DNA of 64,000 nt from contig NZ_RJSE01000003.1 in the NCBI RefSeq assembly GCF_003725695.1, positions 506,026 to 570,025 of the forward strand, written 5' to 3'. Shown one piece after another: positions 45,559-54,646 of the stretch; the first letter of the stretch is position 1, and each line of letters opens with the position of its first letter. The position numbers and the translations under genes are program-made. This DNA is from Nocardioides marmoriginsengisoli (GTDB lineage: Bacteria > Actinomycetota > Actinomycetes > Propionibacteriales > Nocardioidaceae). A model generated the notes under the pieces. The model saw only the letters and a list, made by a program, of their open reading frames with translations. It did not search any database and was not told the origin of the DNA.

Positions 45559-46291
45559 GGGCGTCGGTGCCTTCGCCGGTGCCTTCGTCGGGGCCCTCGT
45601 CGGGGCCCTCGCCGGGGCCTTCGTCGGTGTCGTCGGCCAGGGCGATGTCGAGGGTGGCGAGCACGGTACGCAGCTCCTCGGGGCCGATCGCGCCGATCCG
45701 GAGCACCCGCGGCTGGTCGCCGGTGCAGTCGACGATCGTCGAGGGCTGGTCTCCCGCCGAGGGCCCGCCGTCGAGGATCACCGACACCTCGGAGCCCAGC
45801 ATCTCGGCCGCCTCGTCGGCGTCGGCCGCGGCCGGCCGGCCGGTGATGTTGGCCGAGCTGACCGCCAGCGGCCCGGTCCGGGCCAGCAGCTCGAGTGCGA
45901 CCTGGTGGTGCGGCATCCGGACCGCGACCGTCCCGCGGGTCTCACCCAGGTCCCACTGCAGCGAGGGCTGGTGGCGGACCACGATGGTCAGCGGGCCCGG
46001 CCAGAACTGCTCGACCAGCACCCGGGCCCACTCGGGGAGCCCGGTGGCGAGCGCGTCGAGCGTCCCCGGAGACCCGATCAGCACCGGCGGCGGCATCTCC
46101 CGGCCGCGGCCCTTCGCCGCCAGCAGCCGGGCCACGGCGGCGCTGTCGAAGGCGTCCGCACCCAGCCCGTAGACGGTGTCGGTGGGCAGCACGACCAGCT
46201 CGCCGGCCCGGACGGCAGTCGTCGCCGCGGTCAGTCCGGGGTCGAGGTCGGCATCGGCGGTGACGTCGTAGCGGGTGGACACGGGACTCAT
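45551..46291 (-). CDS. tsaC: Threonylcarbamoyl-AMP synthase (Sua5/YrdC family)
   Basis: The 246-aa protein makes threonylcarbamoyl-AMP for the t6A37 modification of ANN-decoding tRNAs. The YrdC domain (about 15-205) has LPTDTVYGLGADAF, RLLAAKGRG, PGPLTIVV, GTVAVRMPHH and LAVSSANITGRPA. After it comes an acidic Gly/Pro tail of six tetrapeptide-like repeats (EGPD, EGTG and variants) encoded by a 12-bp repeat; no full Sua5 C-terminal domain is present. The last 8 bp overlap wecA. Confidence 0.95.
   Translation of the reverse strand: MSPVSTRYDVTADADLDPGLTAATTAVRAGELVVLPTDTVYGLGADAFDSAAVARLLAAKGRGREMPPPVLIGSPGTLDALATGLPEWARVLVEQFWPGPLTIVVRHQPSLQWDLGETRGTVAVRMPHHQVALELLARTGPLAVSSANITGRPAAADADEAAEMLGSEVSVILDGGPSAGDQPSTIVDCTGDQPRVLRIGAIGPEELRTVLATLDIALADDTDEGPGEGPDEGPDEGTGEGTDARA
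45563..45634 (-). repeat. Six 12-bp tandem repeats at the 3' end of tsaC
   Basis: Units such as GTCGGGGCCCTC and GTCGGTGCCTTC (plus-strand reading) encode the acidic tail. They differ at one to four positions and all remain in frame. Confidence 0.8.
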
Positions 46292-46358
46292 CGTGCCACT
46301 GGCGCGGTCGGATGCGTCGCAACGGGTCGGGTGCCGCGGAGACTCGTCACGGCTCGGC

Positions 46359-47225
46359 TCACCCGAGTCGCGCGGTCAGGTAGCGCGGGCGTCCGGCCAA
46401 GTCGCGATGGTCGCGGACGTCGGCCCAACGCCCGGTCGCGCTGAACACGGCCGGCGCGAGCTCGCCCTGGAGGTCGGCGTGCTCGGCCCCGACGACGCCG
46501 GCCGGGCGGAGCAGCCGACCGGCCACCCGCTCCAGCACCCGCATCGCGGTCAGGCCGTCGTCGCCGGAGAACAGCGCCAGGTGCGGATCGTGGTCGCGGG
46601 CCTCCGGGGCCACGCTCTCCCAGGCCTCCAGCGGGATGTACGGCGGGTTGCAGACCACCACGTCGACGGTGCCGTCGAGGTCGCCGAACGCGTCCGCCAT
46701 GTCGCCCTGGCGCAGGTCGACGCCGGTGCCGGTGAGGTTCTGCTGGGCCCAGCGGTGCGCGTCCGGGTCGACCTCGACCGCGTGCACCCGGGCGTGCGGG
46801 ACCTCGTCGGCGATGCTGCGTGCGATCGCGCCGGATCCGGTGCAGAGATCGACCACCACCGGCGGGCGACCCTCGACACCGAGGGCGGACTCGATTGCCC
46901 AGCCGGCGAGCAGCTCGGTCTCCGGGCGCGGGGTGAAGACGCCGGGACCGACGGCCAGGTCGACGTACCGGAAGCCGGTGGTGCCGGTCAGGTGCTGCAG
47001 CGGCACCCGCTCGGCGCGGCGGGAGACCAGCGCGGCGAAGGCGGCGGCGTCGGCCGCCGCGACCTCGGCGACCAGGAGCAGGTTGCCGCGGGGCACGCCC
47101 AGGACGTGGGCGAGCAGGATCTCGGCGTCGTTGGCCGGGCTGGGGACGCCGGCCGCTTCCAGCGTGGCGGCGGCGTCGGCGACCAGGTCGCCGCGCCGGG
47201 ACGAACCGGACCGGCCCTCAGTCAC
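46359..47225 (-). CDS. prmC: Release-factor glutamine methyltransferase PrmC
   Basis: The 288-aa SAM-dependent enzyme methylates the GGQ glutamine of RF1/RF2. It has the helical N-terminal domain with [15 protein letters not shown] motif [12 protein letters not shown], and the catalytic NPPYIP. The GTG start overlaps the prfA 3' end by 8 bp, so the enzyme is made with its substrate. Confidence 0.97.
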   Translation of the reverse strand: MTEGRSGSSRRGDLVADAAATLEAAGVPSPANDAEILLAHVLGVPRGNLLLVAEVAAADAAAFAALVSRRAERVPLQHLTGTTGFRYVDLAVGPGVFTPRPETELLAGWAIESALGVEGRPPVVVDLCTGSGAIARSIADEVPHARVHAVEVDPDAHRWAQQNLTGTGVDLRQGDMADAFGDLDGTVDVVVCNPPYIPLEAWESVAPEARDHDPHLALFSGDDGLTAMRVLERVAGRLLRPAGVVGAEHADLQGELAPAVFSATGRWADVRDHRDLAGRPRYLTARLG

Positions 47226-48291
47226 CGAGGGCTTCCAGCCGTGCCGTCATGTCGGCCTGGACGCTGGACTCGATCACCGGCTCCAGGGCGCCGTCGAGCA
47301 CCTGGTCGAGGTTGTAGGCCTTGTACCCGGTGCGGTGGTCCGAGATCCGGTTCTCCGGGTAGTTGTAGGTCCGGATCCGCTCCGAGCGGTCCACCGTGCG
47401 GATCTGGCTCTTCCGGGCGGCGCTGGCCTCGGCGTTGGCGGCCTCCTCGGCGGCGGCCAGCAGCCGGGCGCGCAGGATCCGCATCGCGGACTCCTTGTTC
47501 TGCAGCTGCGACTTCTCGTTCTGGCAGCTGACCACGATGCCGGTCGGCAGGTGCGTGATCCGGACCGCGGAGTCGGTCGTGTTGACGCTCTGCCCACCGG
47601 GGCCGGAGGAGCGGAAGACGTCGATCCGCAGGTCGTTGTCGTTGATCGACACGTCGACCTGCTCGGCCTCGGGCATCACCAGGACGCCGGCAGCCGAGGT
47701 GTGCACCCGGCCCTGGCTCTCGGTCACCGGGACCCGCTGGACCCGGTGCACCCCGCCCTCGAACTTGAGCAGTGCGTACGGCGCCTCGCCCGGCGCGGGG
47801 ACGCCCTTGGCCTTGACCGCCACGGTGACCGACTTGTAGCCGCCCAAGTCGGACTCGTTGGCGTCCAGGACCTCGGTCGACCAGCCGCGGGCCTCGGCGT
47901 ACCGGGTGTACATCCGGAGCAGGTCGCCGGCGAAGAGGGCCGACTCCTCGCCGCCCTCGCCGGACTTCACCTCGAGAAGCGCGTCCTTGCTGTCGGAGGC
48001 GTCGCGCGGGATCAGCAGCTGTCGGAGGCGTTCGGCCACGACGACCCGGCGCTCGGCCAGCTCGACGGCCTCCAGCGCGAACGCCTCGTCCTCACCGGCG
48101 AGCTCCTGGGCTGCCTCGGCGTCCTCGCCGAGCTGGAGCCACTCGGCGTGCGTCCGCACGATCGCGGAGAGCTCGGCGTACCGCTGGTTCAGCTTGCGGG
48201 CCCGGGACTGGTCCGCGTGCACGCCCGGGTCGGCCAGGGCGTGCTCGAGCTCGGCGTGCTCGGCGATCAGTCCGTCGACTGCTTCGAACAT
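47218..48291 (-). CDS. prfA: Peptide chain release factor 1
   Basis: The 357-aa factor reads UAA and UAG. The stop-codon recognition tripeptide is PVT in [16 protein letters not shown], and the GGQ loop is [22 protein letters not shown] 48291 was preferred because AGGAG lies 7 nt upstream and the N-terminus [12 protein letters not shown] is standard; upstream in-frame sequence crosses the rpmE terminator. Confidence 0.98.
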   Translation of the reverse strand: MFEAVDGLIAEHAELEHALADPGVHADQSRARKLNQRYAELSAIVRTHAEWLQLGEDAEAAQELAGEDEAFALEAVELAERRVVVAERLRQLLIPRDASDSKDALLEVKSGEGGEESALFAGDLLRMYTRYAEARGWSTEVLDANESDLGGYKSVTVAVKAKGVPAPGEAPYALLKFEGGVHRVQRVPVTESQGRVHTSAAGVLVMPEAEQVDVSINDNDLRIDVFRSSGPGGQSVNTTDSAVRITHLPTGIVVSCQNEKSQLQNKESAMRILRARLLAAAEEAANAEASAARKSQIRTVDRSERIRTYNYPENRISDHRTGYKAYNLDQVLDGALEPVIESSVQADMTARLEALGD

Positions 48292-48330
48292 CTCGGCTCC
48301 TGGCGGGTGGAGGGGTGGGCGAAACAACGC

Positions 48331-48373
48331 GAAACGCCGGTCAACCCAGGAGGACCTGGGTGACCGGCGTTTC
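48331..48373 (-). terminator. Intrinsic terminator after rpmE
   Basis: A 19-bp stem with one bulged base (GAAACGCCGGTCACCCAGG against CCTGGGTTGACCGGCGTTTC) has a 4-nt loop and is followed on the minus strand by a T-rich GCGTTGTTTC. It starts 7 nt after the rpmE stop and lies before prfA, so prfA may depend on read-through or its own start. Confidence 0.85.
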
Positions 48374-48379
48374 AGGAAG

Positions 48380-48598
48380 CTACTTGGAGTCGGTCTTCTT
48401 GGCGTAGCGCGCCTCGAAGCGGGCGACGCGACCACCGGTGTCGAGGATCTTCTGCTTGCCGGTGTAGAACGGGTGGCAGTTGGAGCACACGTCGGCGTGA
48501 AGCTTGCCTTCAGGCGAGGTGCTGCGCGTCTCGAAGCGGTTACCGCAGGTACAGGTCACCTCGGTGAGCACGTACGCGGGGTGGATGTCCTTCTTCAT
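48380..48598 (-). CDS. rpmE: 50S ribosomal protein L31 (zinc-binding form)
   Basis: The 72-aa protein has four zinc ligands, Cys16, Cys18, Cys38 and Cys41 ([22 protein letters not shown]), the C+ form of L31. AGAGGAA lies 6 nt before ATG 48598. Its own upstream region (48599-48766) holds a possible TTGGCC-N19-CAGAAT promoter with a CCTCAG-N5-CTGAGG inverted repeat (48678-48694) in the spacer. Confidence 0.98.
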   Translation of the reverse strand: MKKDIHPAYVLTEVTCTCGNRFETRSTSPEGKLHADVCSNCHPFYTGKQKILDTGGRVARFEARYAKKTDSK

Positions 48599-48766
48599 GG
48601 GTTCCTCTTTCGGGTTATCGGCCGCCGGGTCGTCGGCTGGTGCAGACGTGAACCGGAGCCAGCGAGAGATTCTGCCACCTCAGAACACCTGAGGGCCAAT
48701 CGGCATTCCCCACCCCCGGCACGGTCCGGACGGACGCGCCCACGTACGGGTTGGTCTCCCAGCCGC

Positions 48767-49138
48767 CTAGGAATCCTCACCGAGGACGGCCGCCACCCGC
48801 TGAGCAAGCTCCCGCGGGCTGAACGGCTTCACCACGTAGTCGTCCGCCCCGGCCTCGAGACCCTGCTCGATGTCCGACTCCTGGGCGCGCGCGGTGAGCA
48901 TGATGATCGGCACCGCGGACGTGGTCGGGTCCCCGCGCAGCGCACGCGCCGCTTCGAGCCCGCTCATCCCAGGCATCATCACGTCCAGGATCACCAGGTC
49001 CGGGACGGATGCGACGCAGGCCTCGACCGCGGCGGTGCCGTCGGCAACCGGCAGCACCTCGTGCCCGGCGTGGCGCAGCTTGAACACCACCAGCTCCCGG
49101 ATGTCCGCGTCGTCGTCGGCGATCACGATCCGCGCCAT
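48767..49138 (-). CDS. Single-domain response regulator (receiver only)
   Basis: The 123-aa CheY-like protein has Asp8/Asp9, phospho-acceptor Asp52 (LVILDVMMPGMSG), Thr82 region IMLTARAQ and Lys104 (DDYVVKPFSP). No output domain follows, so it acts through protein-protein contacts or in a phosphorelay. No kinase gene adjoins. ATG 49138 has GGGGG about 4-8 nt upstream. Position between rho and rpmE is not the usual gene order, so it looks like an insertion into that block. Confidence 0.93.
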   Translation of the reverse strand: MARIVIADDDADIRELVVFKLRHAGHEVLPVADGTAAVEACVASVPDLVILDVMMPGMSGLEAARALRGDPTTSAVPIIMLTARAQESDIEQGLEAGADDYVVKPFSPRELAQRVAAVLGEDS

Positions 49139-49207
49139 ACCGACCCCCTTCGGATCTGAACCAGTCGAAATCCGTCGCACTGCCCCCCAGCAACGGCAAC
49201 GTCGCTC

Positions 49208-49235
49208 AGCATAACGACAACCCTCGCCGGGTCAG
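49208..49235 (-). promoter_or_regulatory. Putative promoter of the response-regulator gene
   Basis: CTGACC (49230-49235) and TATGCT (49208-49213) are separated by 16 bp on the minus strand, predicting a leader of about 60 nt. Confidence 0.45.
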
Positions 49236-49251
49236 CGTGAATGCGGAATGC

Positions 49252-51117
49252 TCAGGCCTCCGGCGCTCCGGGCGTCGGGGTGGTCTTCTGGACCTGCGTC
49301 AGGAACTCGAGGTTCGTCGACGACTTCTTCAGCCGCTCCAGGAGCAGCTCCAGGGCCTGCTGGCCGTCGAGCCCGGAGAGCACCCGGCGGAGCTTCCAGA
49401 TGATCGCCAGCTCCTCCTCGCTCATCAGCAGCTCCTCGCGCCGGGTGCCGGACTGGACGGCGTCGATCGCCGGGAAGATCCGCTTGTCGGCGAGGTCGCG
49501 GCGCAGCCGGAGCTCCATGTTGCCGGTGCCCTTGAACTCCTCGAAGATCACTTCGTCCATCTTCGAGCCGCTCTCGATCAGCGCGGTCGCCAGGATCGTC
49601 AGCGAGCCGCCGTCCTCGATGTTGCGGGCGGCGCCGAAGAACTTCTTCGGCGGGTAGAGCGCGGCGGAGTCGACGCCGCCGGACAGGATCCGGCCGCTCG
49701 CCGGGGCGGCCAGGTTGTAGGCCCGCCCGAGCCGGGTGATGCCGTCGAGCAGCACGACCACGTCGTGACCGAGCTCGACGAGCCGCTTCGCCCGCTCGAT
49801 CGCCAGCTCGGCGACCATCGTGTGGTCACTGGCCGGGCGGTCGAAGGTGGAGCTGATCACCTCGCCGTTGACGGAGCGCTCGAAGTCGGTGACCTCCTCG
49901 GGCCGCTCGTCGACCAGCACCACCATCAGGTGGCACTCCGGGTTGTTGGTGGTGATCGAGTTCGCGATCGACTGCAGGATCATCGTCTTGCCCGCCTTGG
50001 CCGGCGAGACGATCAGGCCGCGCTGGCCCTTGCCGATCGGTGCGGCGATGTCGATGACCCGGCCGATCATGTTCGTCGCGGTGGTCTCCAGCCGGAGCCG
50101 CTCGGACGGGTACAGCGGGGTCAGCTTGGCGAACTCGACACGGTTCTTGGCCGCCTCCGGGTCGCCGCCGTTGACCGAGTCGAGCTTGACCAGCGGGTTG
50201 AACTTCTCCTTGCGGTCACCCTCCCGGGGCTGGCGGACCTGGCCGGTGAGCGCGTCGCCGCGACGCAGGCCGTACTTGCGAACCGTGGAGAGCGAGACGT
50301 AGACGTCGTCGGCGCCGGGCAGGTAGCCGCTGGTCCGCACGAACGCGTAGCTGTCCAGGACGTCGAGGATGCCGGCGCACGGCGCCAGCACGTCGTCCTC
50401 GAGGATCTGCAGGTCGGGCTCGTGGCGGTTGCCCCGGTCGCGCTGGTTGCCGCCCTGGTTCGGCTGCCGCGGCGGGTTGCCCTGCTCGCCACCCGGCTGG
50501 TTCGCCGCCCGGTCGCGGTCGCGGCCCCGGCGGCGGCGGTTGCGGCGGCTGCCGCCCTCCTCGTCGCCCTGGGCCTGCCCCTGGGCCTGACCCTGGGCCT
50601 GCTGACCCTGGGCCTGACCCTGCTGGCCCTGGTTGTTCTGGCCCTGGTTGTTCTGAGTCTGGTTGTTCTGGCCGGCGCCGCGGTTGCGGTTCCGCTGACC
50701 CGCCTCGGCACGGTCGTCGGCCTTGCCGTCGTCAGCGCGCGGCGCGTCGCCCTGGGCCGTCTCGACCTTGGCGGAAGCGTTCTCGGTCGCCTGGTCCTGG
50801 CCCCGCTCGGGCGCTCCTGCCTCCGGCGTATCGGCAGCGCGATCCTGCTTCGAAGCCTTGCCGCGCGTCTTCTCGCCGGTCGCCGTTTTCGCCCGTGGCT
50901 CGCTCGCAGCGCCGCCCCCGCCGCCCCCGCCGCCCTGGGCGGCCTTGATGGCAGCGACCAGCTCGGCCTTCTTCATCCCGGTGGCCTTGATGCCCAGGCC
51001 GCCGGCCACCTTCTTCAGCTCGGGCAGCAGCATGCCGCTCAGCCCGTTCCCCCCGGCGCGCTTGGGCGCGGTCGCGCCCGCCTCGGGTGCGGGGGTGGTG
51101 TCGGTGGTTTCCGTCAT
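49252..51117 (-). CDS. rho: Transcription termination factor Rho, with N/Q/R-rich insert
   Basis: The 621-aa ATP-dependent helicase ends untranslated transcripts. Rho_N (about 25-60, [28 protein letters not shown]) is followed by a disordered insert (about 62-215). The insert runs Gly-rich, then acidic and Lys-rich, then a tract of Asn, Gln and Gly ([18 protein letters not shown]), then an Arg-rich [12 protein letters not shown]. After that come the RNA-binding cold-shock domain ([25 protein letters not shown]) and the RecA-like motor with Walker [12 protein letters not shown] and the Q- and R-loops. Long inserts are usual in actinobacterial Rho, but the N/Q tract is notable. ATG 51117 has AAGGA 6 nt upstream. 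Confidence 0.98.
   Translation of the reverse strand: MTETTDTTPAPEAGATAPKRAGGNGLSGMLLPELKKVAGGLGIKATGMKKAELVAAIKAAQGGGGGGGGAASEPRAKTATGEKTRGKASKQDRAADTPEAGAPERGQDQATENASAKVETAQGDAPRADDGKADDRAEAGQRNRNRGAGQNNQTQNNQGQNNQGQQGQAQGQQAQGQAQGQAQGDEEGGSRRNRRRRGRDRDRAANQPGGEQGNPPRQPNQGGNQRDRGNRHEPDLQILEDDVLAPCAGILDVLDSYAFVRTSGYLPGADDVYVSLSTVRKYGLRRGDALTGQVRQPREGDRKEKFNPLVKLDSVNGGDPEAAKNRVEFAKLTPLYPSERLRLETTATNMIGRVIDIAAPIGKGQRGLIVSPAKAGKTMILQSIANSITTNNPECHLMVVLVDERPEEVTDFERSVNGEVISSTFDRPASDHTMVAELAIERAKRLVELGHDVVVLLDGITRLGRAYNLAAPASGRILSGGVDSAALYPPKKFFGAARNIEDGGSLTILATALIESGSKMDEVIFEEFKGTGNMELRLRRDLADKRIFPAIDAVQSGTRREELLMSEEELAIIWKLRRVLSGLDGQQALELLLERLKKSSTNLEFLTQVQKTTPTPGAPEA
50567..50672 (-). repeat. 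Low-complexity tandem repeats encoding the Rho Asn/Gln tract
   Basis: Reading on the plus strand, CCCTGGGCCTGA-type 12-bp units and CCCTGGTTGTTCTGG-type 15-bp units are repeated. They encode QGQA and NNQGQ units. Confidence 0.8.
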
Positions 51118-51334
51118 GCGGGGTCCTTCCCCAGGTGCTGCCGCGCGGACGAGTCCGCCGGCACGGTGGTGGTGTCTCGGATACGCGCTCGAAGCCCGGT
51201 GCGGGCACAGGGATTCAGAGCAGAGCATCCGAACGGAAGAAGTGCGTCAGGGTGTCGCGCTGGTCCGGGGACCAGCGGCGCGATCTCACTGGACGCGGTT
51301 TCACACTAGCACCATCAGCGGCCCGGGGATCACA
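51118..51334 (-). promoter_or_regulatory. Intergenic region with rho promoter and long leader
   Basis: A TAGTGT -10-like element (51303-51308) would start the transcript near 51296 and leave a leader of about 180 nt before rho. The leader contains a tight hairpin, GCTGGTC-CCCG-GACCAGC (51259-51276). Long rho leaders are often autoregulated by Rho itself. No gene is seen here. Confidence 0.4.
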
Positions 51335-52246
51335 TCAAGGGGCGACGACCCGGACGCCCTGGTGGTCCACCGCGAGCCGGCGCGCCACCCAGCCCGGCGG
51401 GCACCGATCGGTCAGGTCCGACCCGTCGGCGGTCAGCACCAGGACCGTGGGGCCGGCGCCCGAGATGAACGCGGCCGAGCCCTCGGCGCGGAGCCGCTGC
51501 ACCAGCGCGAACGAGTCCGGCATCGCCGAGCTGCGGTACTCCTGGTGCAGGAAGTCCTCGGTCCCCCGGAGCAGCCGGTCGACCTCGCCCCCGAGCGCGG
51601 CCACCAGCAGCGCCGCCCGGCCGGTGTTGGCGGCGGCGACCTGGTGGTCGACCTGGGCCGGGAGCAGTCCGCGGGCCGCCTCGGTGCTGACCCCGGTCGG
51701 CGGCACGAAGGCGATCGCCGAGATCGACGGGTCGATCGGTGCCGGGGTCGCCCAGACCTCGTCCTGCGCCTGCCCGCAGACCACGAACCCGCCGAGCAGC
51801 GCCGGGGCGACGTTGTCCGGGTGTCCCTCGAGGCCGTTGGCCAGCCCGAGGGCGACACCCTCGTCGAAGCGCAGCCGCTCGTCGACCAGGGCGTTCGCGA
51901 GCGCGATCCCACCGACGATCGCGGCCGAGGAGGACCCCAGCCCCCGGCTCTGCGGGATCCTGTTCTCGAACCTCAGGCGGAGGCCCGGCGGCGTCACCCC
52001 GAGGACGGCGAACGCCGCGCGCATCGCCTTGACCACCAGGTGGCGCTCGTCGCGGGGCAGCGTGCTCGCGCCCTCACCGACGACCTCGATCTCCAGTCCG
52101 CCCGGCACCACCTCGGCGGTCAGCCGGTCGTGCAGGTCCAGCGCCAGCCCGAGGCAGTCGAAGCCCGGACCGAGGTTGGCGCTGGTCGCGGGAACCTCCA
52201 GCGTCACCGGGCCCGGCACGAAGGCAGGAGCGGTCGGCACCGCCAT
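51335..52246 (-). CDS. thrB: Homoserine kinase
   Basis: The 303-aa GHMP kinase phosphorylates homoserine for threonine synthesis. It has VPATSANLGPGFDCLGLALD, the ATP loop PQSRGLGSSSAAIVGG and the C-terminal SGAGPTVLVL. ATG 52246 follows the thrC stop by 2 bp. Confidence 0.98.
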   Translation of the reverse strand: MAVPTAPAFVPGPVTLEVPATSANLGPGFDCLGLALDLHDRLTAEVVPGGLEIEVVGEGASTLPRDERHLVVKAMRAAFAVLGVTPPGLRLRFENRIPQSRGLGSSSAAIVGGIALANALVDERLRFDEGVALGLANGLEGHPDNVAPALLGGFVVCGQAQDEVWATPAPIDPSISAIAFVPPTGVSTEAARGLLPAQVDHQVAAANTGRAALLVAALGGEVDRLLRGTEDFLHQEYRSSAMPDSFALVQRLRAEGSAAFISGAGPTVLVLTADGSDLTDRCPPGWVARRLAVDHQGVRVVAP

Positions 52247-52248
52247 GC

Positions 52249-53328
52249 TCAGTCCAGGCCGGCCGCGCGAGCGGCCGCGGTGACGTCGGCGTCGACGACG
52301 GTGTCCACCAGGTCGGTGAAGGTCGAGAGCGCGGTGTCGATGTCCTTCAGACCGTGGCCGGTGACCGTCACCACGACCTGCTTCCCGCGCAGGTCGGCAC
52401 CCTCGGCGTGCTCGACCAGCAGTCCGGCGACACCGGCCGCCGACGCGGGCTCCACGAAGACGCCGTCCTGGGAGGCCAGCTCGCGCTGCGCGGCTAGGAT
52501 CTGCTCGTCGGTGACCTTGCGGAACGCGCCGCCGGACTCCTGGGCCGCCGCCATCGCGAGGTCCCACGAGGCCGGGTTGCCGATCCGGATCGCCGAGGCG
52601 ACCGTCTCCGGGTCCGGAACCGGCGCCCCGAGCACCAGCGGCGCGGAACCGGCCGCCTGCCAGCCGCGCATCACCGGCGTACGGGTGGAGTCGCCGGAGG
52701 CGAGGTACTCCTTGTAGCCCTTCCAGTACGCCGAGATGTTGCCGGCGTTGCCGGTCGGCAGCACGTGCACGTCGGGGGCGTCGCCGAGGAAGTCGACGAT
52801 CTCGAACGAGCCGGTCTTCTGGCCCTCCAGCCGCATCGGGTTGACCGAGTTCACCAGCGCGACCGGGTACTCCTCGGCCAGCTGGCGGGAGATCTTGAGG
52901 CAGTCGTCGAAGTTGCCGCGGACCATGATCACCTGGCCGCCGTGCACGACCGCCTGGGCGAGCTTGCCGGCCGAGATCTTGCCCTGCGGCACCAGCACCA
53001 GGGCCTTGATGCCGGCCTTGGCGGCGTACGCGGCCATCGAGGCCGAGGTGTTGCCGGTGGAGGCGCAGACCACGGCCTTGGCGCCCTGGCCGACCGCCAC
53101 CGAGAGCGCGACCGTCATGCCGCGGTCCTTGAACGAGCCGGTCGGGTTGTTGCCCTCGACCTTGAGCCAGACCTCGGCGCCGAGCAGCCCGGAGAGCCAG
53201 TCGGAGGCGACCATCGGGGTGCCGCCCTCGCGCAGGGTGATCGTCGGCGTGTTCTCCGGGAGGTCCAGCCGGTCGCGGTACTCCTCGATGACGCCGAGCC
53301 ACTGGTGCGTCCTAGCCGGCCTGCTCAC
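52249..53328 (-). CDS. thrC: Threonine synthase
   Basis: The 359-aa PLP enzyme converts phosphohomoserine to threonine. The PLP lysine lies in [12 protein letters not shown], the phosphate loop is [13 protein letters not shown], and [15 protein letters not shown] is conserved. GTG 53328 overlaps the hom stop by 4 bp (GTGA). Confidence 0.98.
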   Translation of the reverse strand: MSRPARTHQWLGVIEEYRDRLDLPENTPTITLREGGTPMVASDWLSGLLGAEVWLKVEGNNPTGSFKDRGMTVALSVAVGQGAKAVVCASTGNTSASMAAYAAKAGIKALVLVPQGKISAGKLAQAVVHGGQVIMVRGNFDDCLKISRQLAEEYPVALVNSVNPMRLEGQKTGSFEIVDFLGDAPDVHVLPTGNAGNISAYWKGYKEYLASGDSTRTPVMRGWQAAGSAPLVLGAPVPDPETVASAIRIGNPASWDLAMAAAQESGGAFRKVTDEQILAAQRELASQDGVFVEPASAAGVAGLLVEHAEGADLRGKQVVVTVTGHGLKDIDTALSTFTDLVDTVVDADVTAAARAAGLD

Positions 53329-54641
53329 TCCGGTCCTCCTTCGACACGCATCACGCTGGACACGTCACGGACGAACGCCATCCGGCGGATCGCCTCCACG
53401 GTCGACGCCAGGTCGGCGTCGCTGGCGGTGTGCGAGACCACGACGAGCTGGGCGTCGTCGCCCCGGCCCTCCTGGCGCACGGTCTGGATCGAGACGTCGT
53501 GCTCGGCGAACGCCTGCGCCACCGCGGCGAGCACTCCGGCCTTGTCGTCCACGTCGATCTGCACGTGGTAGCGGGTCTCGGTGCTGCCCATCGGCAGGAT
53601 CGGCAGGTCGGCGTACGCGGACTCACCGGCACCGCGGACGTCCGCGATCCGGTTGCGCGCCACCGTGACCAGGTCGCCGAGGACGGCGCTCGCGGTCGGC
53701 GCCCCGCCGGCGCCGGGACCGTAGAACATCAGCTGACCGGCCGCCTCGCTCTCCACGAAGACCGCGTTGTAAGCGCCGCGCACGCTGGCCAGCGGGTGGC
53801 TGGCCGGGATCATTGCCGGGTGCACCCGGGCCGAGACGGCCTTGCCGTCGGGTCCGTCCTCGAGCGCGCAGATCGCCAGCAGCTTGACCACGCACCCCAT
53901 CGCGCGGGCCGAGGCGACGTCGCTCGCGGTGACCTCGGCGATGCCCTCGCGATGCACGTCGGCGGCGGTGACCCGGGTGTGGAAGGCCAGGCTCGCCAGG
54001 ATCGCCGCCTTGGCGGCGGCGTCGAAGCCCTCGACGTCGGCGGTCGGGTCGGCCTCGGCGTACCCGAGGGCCTGGGCCTCCTCGAGCGCCTCGGTGAACC
54101 CGGCGCCGGAGGTGTCCATCTTGTCGAGGATGAAGTTGGTGGTGCCGTTGACGATGCCGAGCACCCGGGTGACCTTGTCTCCGGCCAGCGACTCGCGCAG
54201 CGGCCGCAGGATCGGGATGGCGCCGGCGACCGCGGCCTCGTAGTAGAGGTCCCGGCCGGCCGCCTCGGCGGCGGCGTAGAGCGTCGGGCCGTCCTCGGCG
54301 AGCAGGGCCTTGTTGGCCGAGACCACCGAGGCGCCGCCGGCCAGCGCGGCCAGGATCAGGGTGCGGGCCGGCTCGATGCCGCCGATCACCTCGACGACCA
54401 CGTCCACGTCGGGGCGGGTGACCAGGGCCTCCGCGTCGGTGGTGAACAGCTCCGCCGGCAGCTCCGCGTCGCGCTCGAGGCCGAGCCGGCGCACGGCGAT
54501 GCCGGCCAGCTCGACCGGCGCTCCGGCCCGGGCGGCCAGGTCGTCGGCCTGCTCCAGGATCAAGCGGGCCACCTGGGTGCCCACCACCCCGCAGCCCAGC
54601 AGGGCTACGCGCACGGGCTTGTCGGACTCCTGGGTACTCAT
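53325..54641 (-). CDS. hom: Homoserine dehydrogenase
   Basis: The 438-aa NAD(P)-dependent enzyme reduces aspartate semialdehyde to homoserine. It has the nucleotide motif [15 protein letters not shown], the catalytic region [14 protein letters not shown] with [15 protein letters not shown], and a C-terminal ACT domain (about 350-430) for feedback control by threonine. ATG 54641 is 5 bp after lysA. Confidence 0.98.
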   Translation of the reverse strand: MSTQESDKPVRVALLGCGVVGTQVARLILEQADDLAARAGAPVELAGIAVRRLGLERDAELPAELFTTDAEALVTRPDVDVVVEVIGGIEPARTLILAALAGGASVVSANKALLAEDGPTLYAAAEAAGRDLYYEAAVAGAIPILRPLRESLAGDKVTRVLGIVNGTTNFILDKMDTSGAGFTEALEEAQALGYAEADPTADVEGFDAAAKAAILASLAFHTRVTAADVHREGIAEVTASDVASARAMGCVVKLLAICALEDGPDGKAVSARVHPAMIPASHPLASVRGAYNAVFVESEAAGQLMFYGPGAGGAPTASAVLGDLVTVARNRIADVRGAGESAYADLPILPMGSTETRYHVQIDVDDKAGVLAAVAQAFAEHDVSIQTVRQEGRGDDAQLVVVSHTASDADLASTVEAIRRMAFVRDVSSVMRVEGGPE

Positions 54642-54646
54642 CGGCC

